Shown here piece after piece: positions 1-7,598 of a stretch of 64,000 nt of DNA. The stretch is taken from assembly GCF_003573695.1 (NCBI RefSeq), contig NC_039359.1:187262813-187326812 (forward strand), read 5' to 3'. The notes below the pieces were generated by a model. The model saw only the letters and a program-made list of their open reading frames with translations. It ran no database searches and had not been told where the DNA came from. The first letter of the stretch is position 1. The number at the start of each line of letters is the position of its first letter. This DNA comes from Papaver somniferum. Taxonomy: Eukaryota > Streptophyta > Magnoliopsida > Ranunculales > Papaveraceae. The translations under genes were made by a program, and so were the position numbers.

Positions 1-235
1 CTTGTCTGTATTGATGAGCTTGCAATAACCTCCCAAAATAACTTCTGCCACTAGGTACAACCTGTCTTTCTTTCTTGCAGAATCAGACGGAGCAGGTTGA
101 GCGACAACTTTTACTACTAGATCTCCAACTTGGAATGGATTTGGGCGTTGCGCCGTTTCTTTCCCAGATTCCTTATCTTTAACTGTGACTGTTTCTAAGC
201 TCTTGATAAAATATTATAAAGGACCAACATCCCAT
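1..235 (-). pseudogene. Integrase-tail-like segment of gypsy-B
   Basis: The minus strand encodes a short segment around a GDLVVKV motif followed by a YLVAEVILGGYCK-like stretch. This resembles the extreme C-terminus of plant gypsy polyproteins, where a GDLV(L/V)(R/K) motif precedes a strand-rich tail after the integrase core. It is open through about 235 and runs off the window at 1. No integrase DDE core, RNase H or reverse transcriptase lies between it and the protease at 355. The same short arrangement occurs in gypsy-A (6471-6788), so the loss of pol is ancestral to both copies. The assignment rests on motif resemblance only. Confidence 0.5.
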
Positions 236-354
236 TCACATCTCCTAGTGGAGGTTGGGTTGATGATCGGAGCGAGTCCCCGAGCCTTGGCGGAAAGAGG
301 AATGACTGGTTGCAAAAATGGTTGTTCAATAAGACTTACTTGGGTTCGGAATCT

Positions 355-927
355 TCAAATGTATGTCGATGGGCTCTCTCCAGGTAGACGTGTTACATCG
401 GCAAGTTGTTGATACGACAACAAATAATCTTCAGGGTTGGACGGCTTGTTGGAAATCCTTTCAGGTATAGACACTGGCAAATGACACACTCCTAGCTTTG
501 ATTTGTTGTCATGCACCCACGAGCGGCCCAGAATCATATCATAATTCGGGTAATCTTTCACAATATGAAATTTGCCGCGTGTTAGAGCGTCTCCCACCTT
601 TATTTCAAGGTCAATGTAACCGTAAGCGTCTCTAGAATCTCCTTCAGAGTTTTTAATTATGGTTGGGTAGTGAACAACTTCCTGCTTTGAAATCTTTGCA
701 GCTTTCAGGGTCTTGACAGTGACAATATTGAAATCAGATGCTACATCAATCAGTGTGTTTTCAAATTCGACATCCTTCAAGCGAGCGGTGGTTAGGAGTC
801 CCCCGTTACATTTATCAGTCACGCTTCCCAGGAAAGATTGGGGTTTGGGAGCGGTTTCCCTGACTGGAAACGGACACTTGCCTGATACGACACGGTTGAG
901 GGCTCCGAACATGTCTTGACGCTGCAC
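355..927 (-). CDS. Retropepsin-like protease domain of gypsy-B (gag-pro part)
   Basis: This is a 190-codon open frame on the minus strand, continuous upstream with gag before the gypsy-A insertion. The first Met (about 927) is only the first Met after the break, not the true start. The N-terminal part (RQDMFGALNRVVSGK) links gag to the protease. The middle has LIDVASDFNIV where a retropepsin would have D-T/S-G-A/S, so the Asp is kept but the Gly is missing. The far part has the flap-to-C-terminus signature MILGRSWVHD, typical of gypsy protease ILGR motifs. The frame has no stop or frameshift although the element is old and interrupted. It could be a protease fold without normal catalysis, or a decayed enzyme. 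Confidence 0.7.
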   Translation of the reverse strand: MQRQDMFGALNRVVSGKCPFPVRETAPKPQSFLGSVTDKCNGGLLTTARLKDVEFENTLIDVASDFNIVTVKTLKAAKISKQEVVHYPTIIKNSEGDSRDAYGYIDLEIKVGDALTRGKFHIVKDYPNYDMILGRSWVHDNKSKLGVCHLPVSIPERISNKPSNPEDYLLSYQQLADVTRLPGESPSTYI

Positions 928-938
928 CTTAGAGAAAT

Positions 939-943
939 ACAGT
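939..943. repeat. Left target-site duplication of gypsy-A (ACAGT)
   Basis: ACAGT directly precedes the LTR terminus TGTTTTG at 944 and recurs directly after the other LTR end (21109-21113). A 5-bp duplication is the normal product of a retroviral-type integrase. Confidence 0.9.
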
Positions 944-1326
944 TGTTTTGGGGTAAAAACTGTTTCCGTAGGTTTTGGTAAATTTGGGTGTGTTGTTGAG
1001 AAACAGACTTAGACCTTAACAAATGCACTACACGGGAGTACTTTAGATTCGAGAGATCAATCTGTACAATCCTGGCCTAAACCAAGAAATGGCCGTTCCA
1101 GTCTTGATTCGGTCACAAAGTGAAGGAGAAGGGATGGTCTTAAGGAGGGAAGCGAAGAAGGTGTTGAGACCAGAATGGTTAATTCTGAAGGTGCGGCTAT
1201 TTTATGACTTGTATCAGAATCTGGAACTGGCTCGCGGAATGTAAGCTATCATTTCTTTGGTGTTTTTCTGGATACTTGTGTTGTTGTTAACCAAAACTCT
1301 GTTTTTTGGTCGAAATAGGTAGAAAC

Positions 1327-1335
1327 CTATTTATA
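1327..1335 (-). promoter_or_regulatory. TATA box of gypsy-A 3' LTR
   Basis: The minus strand reads TATAAATAG, conserved in the 5' LTR (19080-19088) and the gypsy-B LTR (33723-33731). This conservation in otherwise diverged LTRs supports a U3 promoter, with the transcript start probably about 30 bases downstream. Confidence 0.65.
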
Positions 1336-1913
1336 CAAGTCATAATTGAATGCACCCTGATCTCATAGGAAGTGGGAGTGGTTGAGTGATGGAGAATTGG
1401 GGTAACGTGTAAGTGCCAGAAACCACGTCCCTATTATGGGAAAACGGGTTGGTTTACACCCACTACTTATTTCCGCCACTAACTGCCCACTTTCCTGACA
1501 CTTTATTATAATGGGCGTGTTGCACGTTGCACGCTGTAAACCGCCAGACCAATACCCTAATGAGCATCCCCCAGTTTGTGACATGTTTGATGTCTCGAGT
1601 ATTTTCGTGGAAAAAGTGCAGCAGATTGCTGAGTGGGTCTTGTGTGCAAGACTTAATTATTCTGATCAATCGTACTCCAGCTAGGTGGCGGATGATCATG
1701 TTGTGGCAAGTCAAACCATGGAACTTGCCGCAGGAAAATGGTGTGTGAACCTGAGACTTATTATGGTTCGGTTAACTCTATGGCGAAGTTGGACGGCTGT
1801 GATTGTAGTTTATGAGAAAAGGTGGCCGTTGATTATGGCCACATCTTGTTGGCGCCTGTCAGTGGCATAATAGCGTAATGGCGCCTGTCAATGGCATAAT
1901 GGTGCAGTGGCGC

Positions 1914-2111
1914 CTGCCTAAACTAGGGTTTGGCATGCCGCAACCCTAATTAGTGCGTGTGGCATGTTTTCTAGCGGCCCTGCCTAAATTAGGGTTTGGC
2001 ATGCCGCAACCCTAATTAGCGCGTGTGGCATGTGGTGTAGCGGCCCTGCCTAAATTAGGGTTTGGTATGCTGTAACCCTAATTAGCGCGTGTGGCATGTG
2101 GCCGCATCACA
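1914..2111. repeat. Three 66-bp tandem units in gypsy-A 3' LTR
   Basis: Units start at 1914, 1980 and 2046. Each has CTGCCTAAATTAGGGTTTGG and then CAACCCTAATTAGCGCGTGT. The same array with the same period is in the 5' LTR (19667-19864), so it predates the insertion. Confidence 0.85.
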
Positions 2112-2423
2112 ATGACTTTTTGTGTGCAGATGATTCCATGGCCGCGCCAAAGGAATATGGCAGGGCCATAATGTGGGAACGACCATAGGCACAAGGATAG
2201 CCATGGGTGGCCATGGCATGGCGCCTTTTTTAGGGCTTTATGGGTCCCGCATGGCTCGTGGCATGTTGTGGGGCCAGAGTGACGTAATTTGGGCCACGAC
2301 CAGAAATTAGGGTTTCGACTAATGACACTGAAGCAAAAGTCGTGTTTTGATCATAAAACCCTAATTGCGGTTTGTTATGGCGTTGTCCATGATCAAAAAG
2401 TGAGTTATCACGTAGCCGCACTT

Positions 2424-2582
2424 GTTGTGGCACGTTGGCATGTCAATTAACATGTTGGTGCGGAATGGCGCACTTGGCATGCCGATTGGCATATTTGGTG
2501 CGGAATGGCATCTTTGGCATGCCATGCTGGCGCGGTTTGGAAAGCTAATTGGCACTGCGTCCATCCGGTGTAATTTGCCTAT
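2424..2582. repeat. LTR segment present only in the 3' LTR of gypsy-A
   Basis: This is about 159 bp with an internal repeat of TGGTGCGGAATGGC and several TTGGCATGCC blocks. The 5' LTR goes straight from the left flank to the right flank at about 20165, sharing only a short run of T at the join. It is either a deletion in the 5' LTR or an expansion here. Confidence 0.6.
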
Positions 2583-2694
2583 TTTAATACTGTGGCAGGT
2601 TTAGAGCGACTTGATTAGTCAATAGGAAATGGGTCCGGCCAGACATGGGGCGTGGCCACATTTCAAGTGCACGTGGAGGATTTAAAGCGAATTG

Positions 2695-2699
2695 ATTGG
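2695..2699. repeat. Left target-site duplication of Cassandra (ATTGG)
   Basis: ATTGG precedes the Cassandra terminus and recurs at 3414-3418. The uninterrupted form CTGATTGGTCGAT is at about 20272 in the 5' LTR. Confidence 0.88.
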
Positions 2700-2979
2700 T
2701 GTAATGACCTGTCCCTCCACCGATATTGTCCCCACTTAGCAACTGCGGCTATCCGGCAGTGTGGGGTGTTCAACGGGCATCGCTGCGGTAATCCAGCAGA
2801 AAACTTCCCGGGTGGTCACCCATCCCTGGATTTCTCCCGCCCAAGCACGCTTAACTGCAGAGTTTTTTGCCAACTCTGGAGCCAATTGTGCTGGGAAAAA
2901 AAGGCCTCGGTGTTAGGGAAGTACAAACCATTACTTATATTCCATTCGGACAACCACTGCCGAATATCGGGGTATTACA
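2700..2979 (-). repeat. 3' LTR of Cassandra element
   Basis: This is a 280-bp LTR, highly similar to 3139-3413. The purine-rich GGTGGTGGTAT tract lies just outside it in the internal region (complement of 2980-2990). Confidence 0.88.
2802..2871 (-). other. 5S rRNA-derived sequence in Cassandra 3' LTR
   Basis: On the minus strand it follows the conserved 3' half of plant 5S rRNA, including TTAAGCGTGCTTGGGCGGGA and GGATGGGTGACC. The 5' half of 5S is not recognisable. It carries the equivalent of the internal control region, but is not an rRNA gene. Confidence 0.85.
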
Positions 2980-3124
2980 ATACCACCACCTTAAAATGGA
3001 GCCATCTTCGGCTCCAGAATATATATACAATCCCAGATCTCCGATGTTTCCTGCCCCTCATGAGAAGCACCTGGACCAACCCGTCCAGCGTACCTTCCCA
3101 CCCTCGGCAGGTGAACCACCATCG

Positions 3125-3136
3125 GCTCTGATACCA
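3125..3136 (-). promoter_or_regulatory. Primer-binding site of Cassandra (initiator-Met tRNA)
   Basis: The minus strand reads TGGTATCAGAGC, the classic complement of the plant initiator methionine tRNA 3' end, two bases inside the 5' LTR. Confidence 0.9.
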
Positions 3137-3138
3137 TT

Positions 3139-3413
3139 TGTAATGACCCGTCCCTCCACCGATATTGTCCCTACTTAGCCACTGAGGTTATCCGGCAGTG
3201 TGGGGTTTTCAACGGGAATCGCTACGGTAATCCAACAGAAAACTTTCCGGATGGTTACCCATCCATGGATTGCTTCCGCCCGAGCACACTTAACTACAGA
3301 GTTTTCTGCCAACTCTGGAGCCAATTGTGTTGAAAAGGCCTCGGTGTTGGGGAAGGACAAACCAATACTTGTATTCCATTCGTCCAACCACTGCCGAGTA
3401 TCGGGGTATTACA
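3139..3413 (-). repeat. 5' LTR of Cassandra element
   Basis: This is a 275-bp LTR with a second 5S-derived block at 3241-3310. It is slightly shorter than the 3' LTR and differs by scattered substitutions, so the insertion is not recent. Confidence 0.88.
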
Positions 3414-4247
3414 ATTGGTCGATAGAAAGAGGGTCATCAAGGTATTGGGACCCGGCCACACCTCATGTACATGTGGTGGATTTAGAGCGACCTGATTGGT
3501 CGATAGAAAAGAGGAGGGCCGGCAAGCAGCATGGGGGCGTGGCCATCTACAGGTGGCGCCGGCTGGCCTATGACACAGACACACCTCCCTTTGTTGTTGC
3601 TCCTATTTTCCGCGGCTCCTCTTTTATTCCTTGTTTTCTGATTTTGGGTAGGACTTTGTACCTACTAATCCATGGCGAATCAATTGCTTAGTTTGCGTAG
3701 GTTTAGTTTTGACCAACAGGGTCTGATATACTGCGCAAGGCGCAAAAAACCTAATTTTTGCAAATTAAATAGATTGGTGTTTGAATCTTGTGAATTATCT
3801 AAAAATTGATTGACCTCTGCGTGCTGACACAGAGTTTTTAGATTTATCGCCAGAGAGTAGCATGCTTTCTGACTGAGTACTTTTATGCAGACCTTAACCT
3901 TGATATTTCGGGAAATTCATGCTACTCAGCTGCGAGTGAACACTAACTGTCATGTCATATCAATATTAAAAGTTAAGGTGGGGAACATAGAACAGAAAGT
4001 ATTCAATGAGCCTTATATTAATGAATAATACATGCAAGGTGTCGAAATTTACAGAATATGTAGGATTGTTGCTACATGCACCATTCTGGATAAATTTCAT
4101 GTAAATATATTGATTTTCTCAATAAATGCGCAAGTGAAAAGATTGTGAACTCATCACTTTTACATGGCTCTGTCTCTTTGCAGAATGACAGCATATTAAA
4201 CGCAGGGTTGTATAATTTTAGCCCTGAACTAAAAACCACCATCAACA

Positions 4248-4262
4248 TTAAGTCCCCTTCTT
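4248..4262 (-). promoter_or_regulatory. Polypurine tract of gypsy-A
   Basis: The minus strand reads AAGAAGGGGACTTAA directly before the 3' LTR terminus TGTTGATGG. It fits the expected position of the plus-strand primer. Confidence 0.65.
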
Positions 4263-4385
4263 AGCACGTAACAATGACATTGTTGCGGGGTAAGCCTTAG
4301 ATGGTGACAGTCAAGAACAAACTGAAAAGGTAGTGCATATAGGGATTACCAAGAAATCTTGGTCTACCTTTGGCGATAAGCCTTT

Positions 4386-4503
4386 GCATGGCTGACGTAT
4401 TTGTGCCTTGATCAGGTCAAGGAGCCTTTGTGCTGCAGGCTCAACTGCCCATTCCTTACGTAAGGTCCAAGAAGGAATTCCGAAAGCACTATGCATATAA
4501 AAG
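4386..4503 (+). promoter_or_regulatory. Promoter of the antisense gene in gypsy-A
   Basis: On the plus strand, opposite to the element, there is a TGACGTA motif near 4390 (as-1-like), a perfect 12-bp palindrome CCTTACGTAAGG (4454-4465, bZIP-type ACGT core) and TATAAAAG (4496-4503). Their order and spacing are those of a compact plant promoter. A transcript starting near 4525-4535 would run through the leader and into the ORF at 4874. Factor binding is inferred from motifs only. Confidence 0.55.
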
Positions 4504-4597
4504 GGAATCACTTTTCCACTTCTTCTTTGTCTTTATTTGCCTGTCCCTCTTCATGCTTTCCCCTGTGGTGGCGAGCTTCTTTCCGCCAGCAGCCCAG

Positions 4598-4867
4598 GTG
4601 AGTCAATTATCTCAGATAGATAAGCATATAACCAGTTGATATCCCGTATCTAGAGCCTTTATGTACGGCAGGTGAAAAGTTTTTCTTTTTCAGGTTTCAT
4701 AAATTTGCGTAATATAAGAGAGCACTTCAAGCCTTTCTTTTCATATCGATCACCACGAGATTGTGTTCATCTTCTTTTTCAGATATTGCTTCATATCTTC
4801 TTGCGATTTGCCTTTTGTTTTCTTTTACCACGTAGGTTGTTGATGCAGACATAATGATTCTCTGCAG
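4598..4867 (+). other. Probable 5' leader intron of the antisense gene
   Basis: A good donor, CAG|GTGAGT, lies at 4598. Pyrimidine-rich acceptors occur at 4692, 4782 and 4867, the last just before the ATG at 4874. The exact acceptor cannot be chosen from sequence alone. The leader is pyrimidine-rich, as many plant leader introns are. Confidence 0.4.
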
Positions 4868-4873
4868 TATACG

Positions 4874-5539
4874 ATGGAAACTCCTGGAGATGGTTATTCT
4901 CCCATTTCTTCGGAGAAAATCTTTGAAGTTGACAAACCCAGGGTTTCTGCGTTTGAGGAGGTATTAAACAAAATTGATCCTTTATTTCGTGAAGCTGGTC
5001 GGGCCATACAGGGTATGCCTCTTACTCATCTACGCATTGTTCGAGGGCGTATTCAAGCTTTGATGGCTTAGGTTGAAATGGAGGAGAAGTGGAGACACGA
5101 TGAAGCGTCCTAGTATGATAAGGCGTCTCAGCGCGACAAAGCATCTCAACAACCAAGTACCAGGGCTGAAAGGTTCGCTGCTCGACTGAAGAGACGAAGG
5201 GTCGATAATAAGAAACCTGGCGGGAATAAGCTTGATTACCCCGTTCATAACGGTATCGTAATCCTTGACTCTGATGTGGACGAACCGTTGTGTCCTCAAG
5301 ACGTTGTTGGAGTAGTTTCCGAGAAAGACGTCGATGCGGCTCACGATAAGGAAACTGAAACGACTTCTGGAGAGGATGCCAAAGCTGCTGTTGGAGAGGC
5401 TAAAGCGGCCGTTGAGGATGTTGTTGAAGCATCCGTTGGAGAGGGTGCTGGAGAAGCCGTTGGAGAGGATGCTGGAGTAGCCGTTGGTGAGAAATCTAGT
5501 GGAGGCGCGACTGACCTTGGCGTTGACATTGATAAATAG
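4874..5539 (+). pseudogene. Antisense ORF of gypsy-A (nuclear-looking basic/acidic protein), two stops
   Basis: One reading frame of 222 codons runs from ATG 4874 to TAG 5539, interrupted by TAG at 5069-5071 (codon 66) and 5111-5113 (codon 80). Both are one C-to-T change from CAG. The N-terminal 65 residues look helical. Residues 104-114 form a basic nuclear-signal-like cluster (RLKRRRVDNKK). Residues 128-134 (IVILDSD) resemble a SUMO-interaction motif with its acidic flank. Residues 150-221 are an Ala/Gly/Val/Glu-rich acidic repeat tail. It lies between the integrase-tail segment and the 3' LTR, opposite to gag. Antisense ORFs at this place are known in Tat-lineage elements such as Retand. 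I recognise no enzyme domain. The minus-strand frame opposite it is low-complexity Ser/Asn and is probably a shadow. Confidence 0.6.
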
Positions 5540-5681
5540 TTTTCCCATTTTGTTATTTTCTTTCGTAGAAGAACAATATTTTCGTAGCTTGTAGATGTTT
5601 TGATACTTCAGGTTTTTTTTTGTTCATGTGACCAGAGCTAGGCTTCACCAAGTAATATTCTTTCATTCTGCTTTGATAATT

Positions 5682-6125
5682 TCATATCTTTAATTGGATG
5701 AATGAACAAAATCTCCCGACTGAAAAAGAATCCAAAACCCCTTTGCGAAAAACAAGTTCTTCCATTATCCTGGAGCCATTCAGCAAATGGGAAGACATAG
5801 TACACAAATAATGCGGATGGTAAGATGACACACCAATAACGCTGGTCAACATGTCACGTTCTCTTCCTCTAACTGCTTCCATAATGACATCTCCGCATGC
5901 CGGCGTCATCCATGGTAACTCAAAACAGGGGAAGTAATAACAATGGTTAGGTATTTGACCGACCCGCTTCTTGATTTTCCGTTGCAAAGCACACACTTTT
6001 TGGCCTCTGTGGCATGCCGCCTGGGCATGTGGGCTGCCACGAACTGGGAAACACGCCACGAGAAGCACCGTCAGCTCTTGAAAGAAGGCGTTTGTGCCAC
6101 CGCTTGATGACCTTCTTCCTCGCAT
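5682..6125 (-). other. Unrecognised 147-codon open frame in gypsy-A 3' region
   Basis: This open frame is in the sense direction of the element, between the integrase tail and the antisense gene. It contains a run of Cys, His and basic residues but no domain I recognise. It may be chance, since its composition is not strongly protein-like. Confidence 0.2.
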
Positions 6126-6470
6126 ATTCCCCTCTTCAGTATTTCGAGTGATATAAGATATCTTGTAGGGTTTGATTTTTTCTAGTTTCGAATTGATGGG
6201 TAATGATTTTGTGAGAGTTTGGGTTCACTTGGAACTTTTCCTTTGAGATGACTTAGGAAAACTTATTTTAAAAGAAACGATACTTTAATTAGCTGATAAA
6301 TTGAAACCCTAATTATGAATGCAAGCAGTGCAATCATTTTGGAGGAATTATAAATATTGCATGGAAAGGGAAATTGCTGAAGGAAACACTAAGAGGAATT
6401 TTGAGGCAAGAGGCAGCGTGACACCTTAGGCTTTGAAGGGTTTGAGCCACCTGGCGTGTATTACTACGCC

Positions 6471-6788
6471 TTATAACTTGTCAGTGTTGATGGGCTTACA
6501 GTAGCCTCTCAAAATAACTTCTGCCACTAGGTATGGCTCATCTGTGGAATCGTACGAAGGAGGTTGAGCGGCAACTTTTACTACCATATCTCCAATTTGA
6601 AATGGGTTTTGATGTTGCGCGGCTACTTGGTTCTCAGATTCATTATTTTTGACTAAAACGGCTTCCAAACTTTTGATGAAATATTTGAAGGGCCCAGTAT
6701 CCCATTCACATCTCCCAGTGACGCACGGGTTGATAATTGGATCGAGTCCCCAAGTCTGGGTGAGAGGAGAAGTGACTGGTTGCATAAA
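6471..6788 (-). pseudogene. Integrase-tail-like segment of gypsy-A
   Basis: On the minus strand there is a segment with NPFQIGDMVVKVAAQ and PYLVAEVILRGYCK, closely matching the gypsy-B segment at 1-235. It is cut at 6788/6789 by the copia insertion and resumes at 16232 with TTTCAATAAGACTTACTTG, equivalent to about 330 in gypsy-B. In both copies this tail follows the protease within about 150-350 bases, so RT, RNase H and the integrase core were lost before the two copies separated. Confidence 0.55.
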
Positions 6789-6793
6789 GGGTT
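6789..6793. repeat. Left target-site duplication of copia solo LTR (GGGTT)
   Basis: GGGTT lies before the LTR terminus at 6794 and again at 16227-16231. The empty site is seen in gypsy-B near 315-330 (AAAATGGTTGTTCAATAAG). Confidence 0.85.
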
Positions 6794-7593
6794 TGTTAGA
6801 GCATTGCTCGGTCGAACTCGCATGCGTTTCTATCTCAAGCATATTTGTCAAGTTTAGTTGTCAAAACTACATGTCTTGATTTCTAGACTTCTTATAACTA
6901 AGTCTTGGTTTAGGACAGTTTAGTGTAGTTGAGATCCAGACTCCATGGCGATCATTTTACGAAGACGAAGAACTACTCAAGTAGCCAGTGGAACTTCATC
7001 TTCGATAGGGAAAGATAAAAAAAGAAATCACAAACATCTTCGTCTCATCGTTTGTGATTCCGCAATATCTAGTTTCGCTACCATGCGATTTAGATTATTG
7101 TGAGAGGTTAATTGATAATTCTCGGTCGTTCTTCGGGAATATAAGTCCGGTTTACCGATTGGTTCCTGTTCACCTTGATTTTATCAAAAGACGGAACAAA
7201 ACTCTTAGGTTTATCTATGGGAGACAGATTTATCTATCATTGTAGACTTTTCTGTGTGATACAAATTTGTTTATTAAATTCTTCGACTTTGGGTCGTAGC
7301 AACTCTTGGTTGTGGGTGAGATCAGCTAAGGGAATCAAGTGCGTAGTATCCTGCTGGGATCAGAGACGTAAGGAGCGCAACTGTACCTTGAATCAGTGTG
7401 ATATTGATTAGGGTTCAACTACAATCCATACCGAAGTTAGTTTGTAGTAGGATAGTGTCTGTAGCGGCTTAATACACTGTGGTGTTCAATCTGGATTAGG
7501 TCCCGAGGTTTTTCTGCATTTGCAGTTTCCTCGTTAACAAAATTTCTGGTGTCTGTGTTATTTCTATTCTGCATTATATTTTGTTATATAATT

Positions 7594-7598
7594 GAAAT
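7594..7598. repeat. Left target-site duplication of copia element (GAAAT)
   Basis: GAAAT recurs at 15908-15912. Removing the insert restores TATAATTGAAATATCACAGG, nearly the sequence found uninterrupted at 9650-9672 and 15588-15605. Confidence 0.88.

Larger units (their letters stand above)
1..943 (-). mobile_element. Gypsy-B, 3' internal part (older host element)
   Basis: This is the left visible piece of the oldest retrotransposon in the nest, read on the minus strand. It holds an integrase-tail-like segment (1-235) and the protease-like frame (355-927), and breaks off at 943 where gypsy-A begins. The rest continues at 21109, past gypsy-A. Joining 943 to 21114 gives a sequence that aligns with the uninterrupted paralogue at about 16835-16880, which supports the reading. 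Its 3' LTR lies left of the window. Confidence 0.85.
2700..3413 (-). mobile_element. Cassandra-type TRIM retrotransposon
   Basis: This is a 714-bp non-coding element on the minus strand. It has two LTRs (2700-2979 and 3139-3413) that start and end TGTAAT...ATTACA, a 159-bp centre, an initiator-Met tRNA primer site (TGGTATCAGAGC, complement of 3125-3136) two bases from the 5' LTR, and ATTGG target duplications at 2695-2699 and 3414-3418. Each LTR contains a stretch closely like the 3' half of plant 5S rRNA, which defines Cassandra elements. The 5' LTR of gypsy-A (about 20270-20290) shows the empty site. Confidence 0.9.
944..4247 (-). repeat. 3' LTR of gypsy-A (3304 bp, contains Cassandra)
   Basis: It matches the 5' LTR (18697-21108, 2412 bp) from end to end. 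The length difference comes from the nested Cassandra plus TSD (about 719 bp) and a segment at about 2424-2582 that the 5' LTR lacks. It begins TGTTTTGGGG and ends CCATCAACA on the plus strand. Internal tandem repeats are at 1914-2111. Confidence 0.9.

Noticed and set aside
1900..2110. TTAGGG/CCCTAA words suggesting interstitial telomere repeat
   Set aside because: They are part of 66-bp LTR units (AAATTAGGGTTTGG) and do not form a TTTAGGG array.
2802..2871. 5S rRNA gene
   Set aside because: Only the 3' half is recognisable and it lies in a Cassandra LTR, with a second copy in the other LTR.
5030..5548. 172-codon minus-strand ORF opposite the antisense gene
   Set aside because: Its Ser/Asn-rich low-complexity product is the expected shadow of an Ala/Glu-rich frame. 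Promoter and leader signals are on the plus strand.
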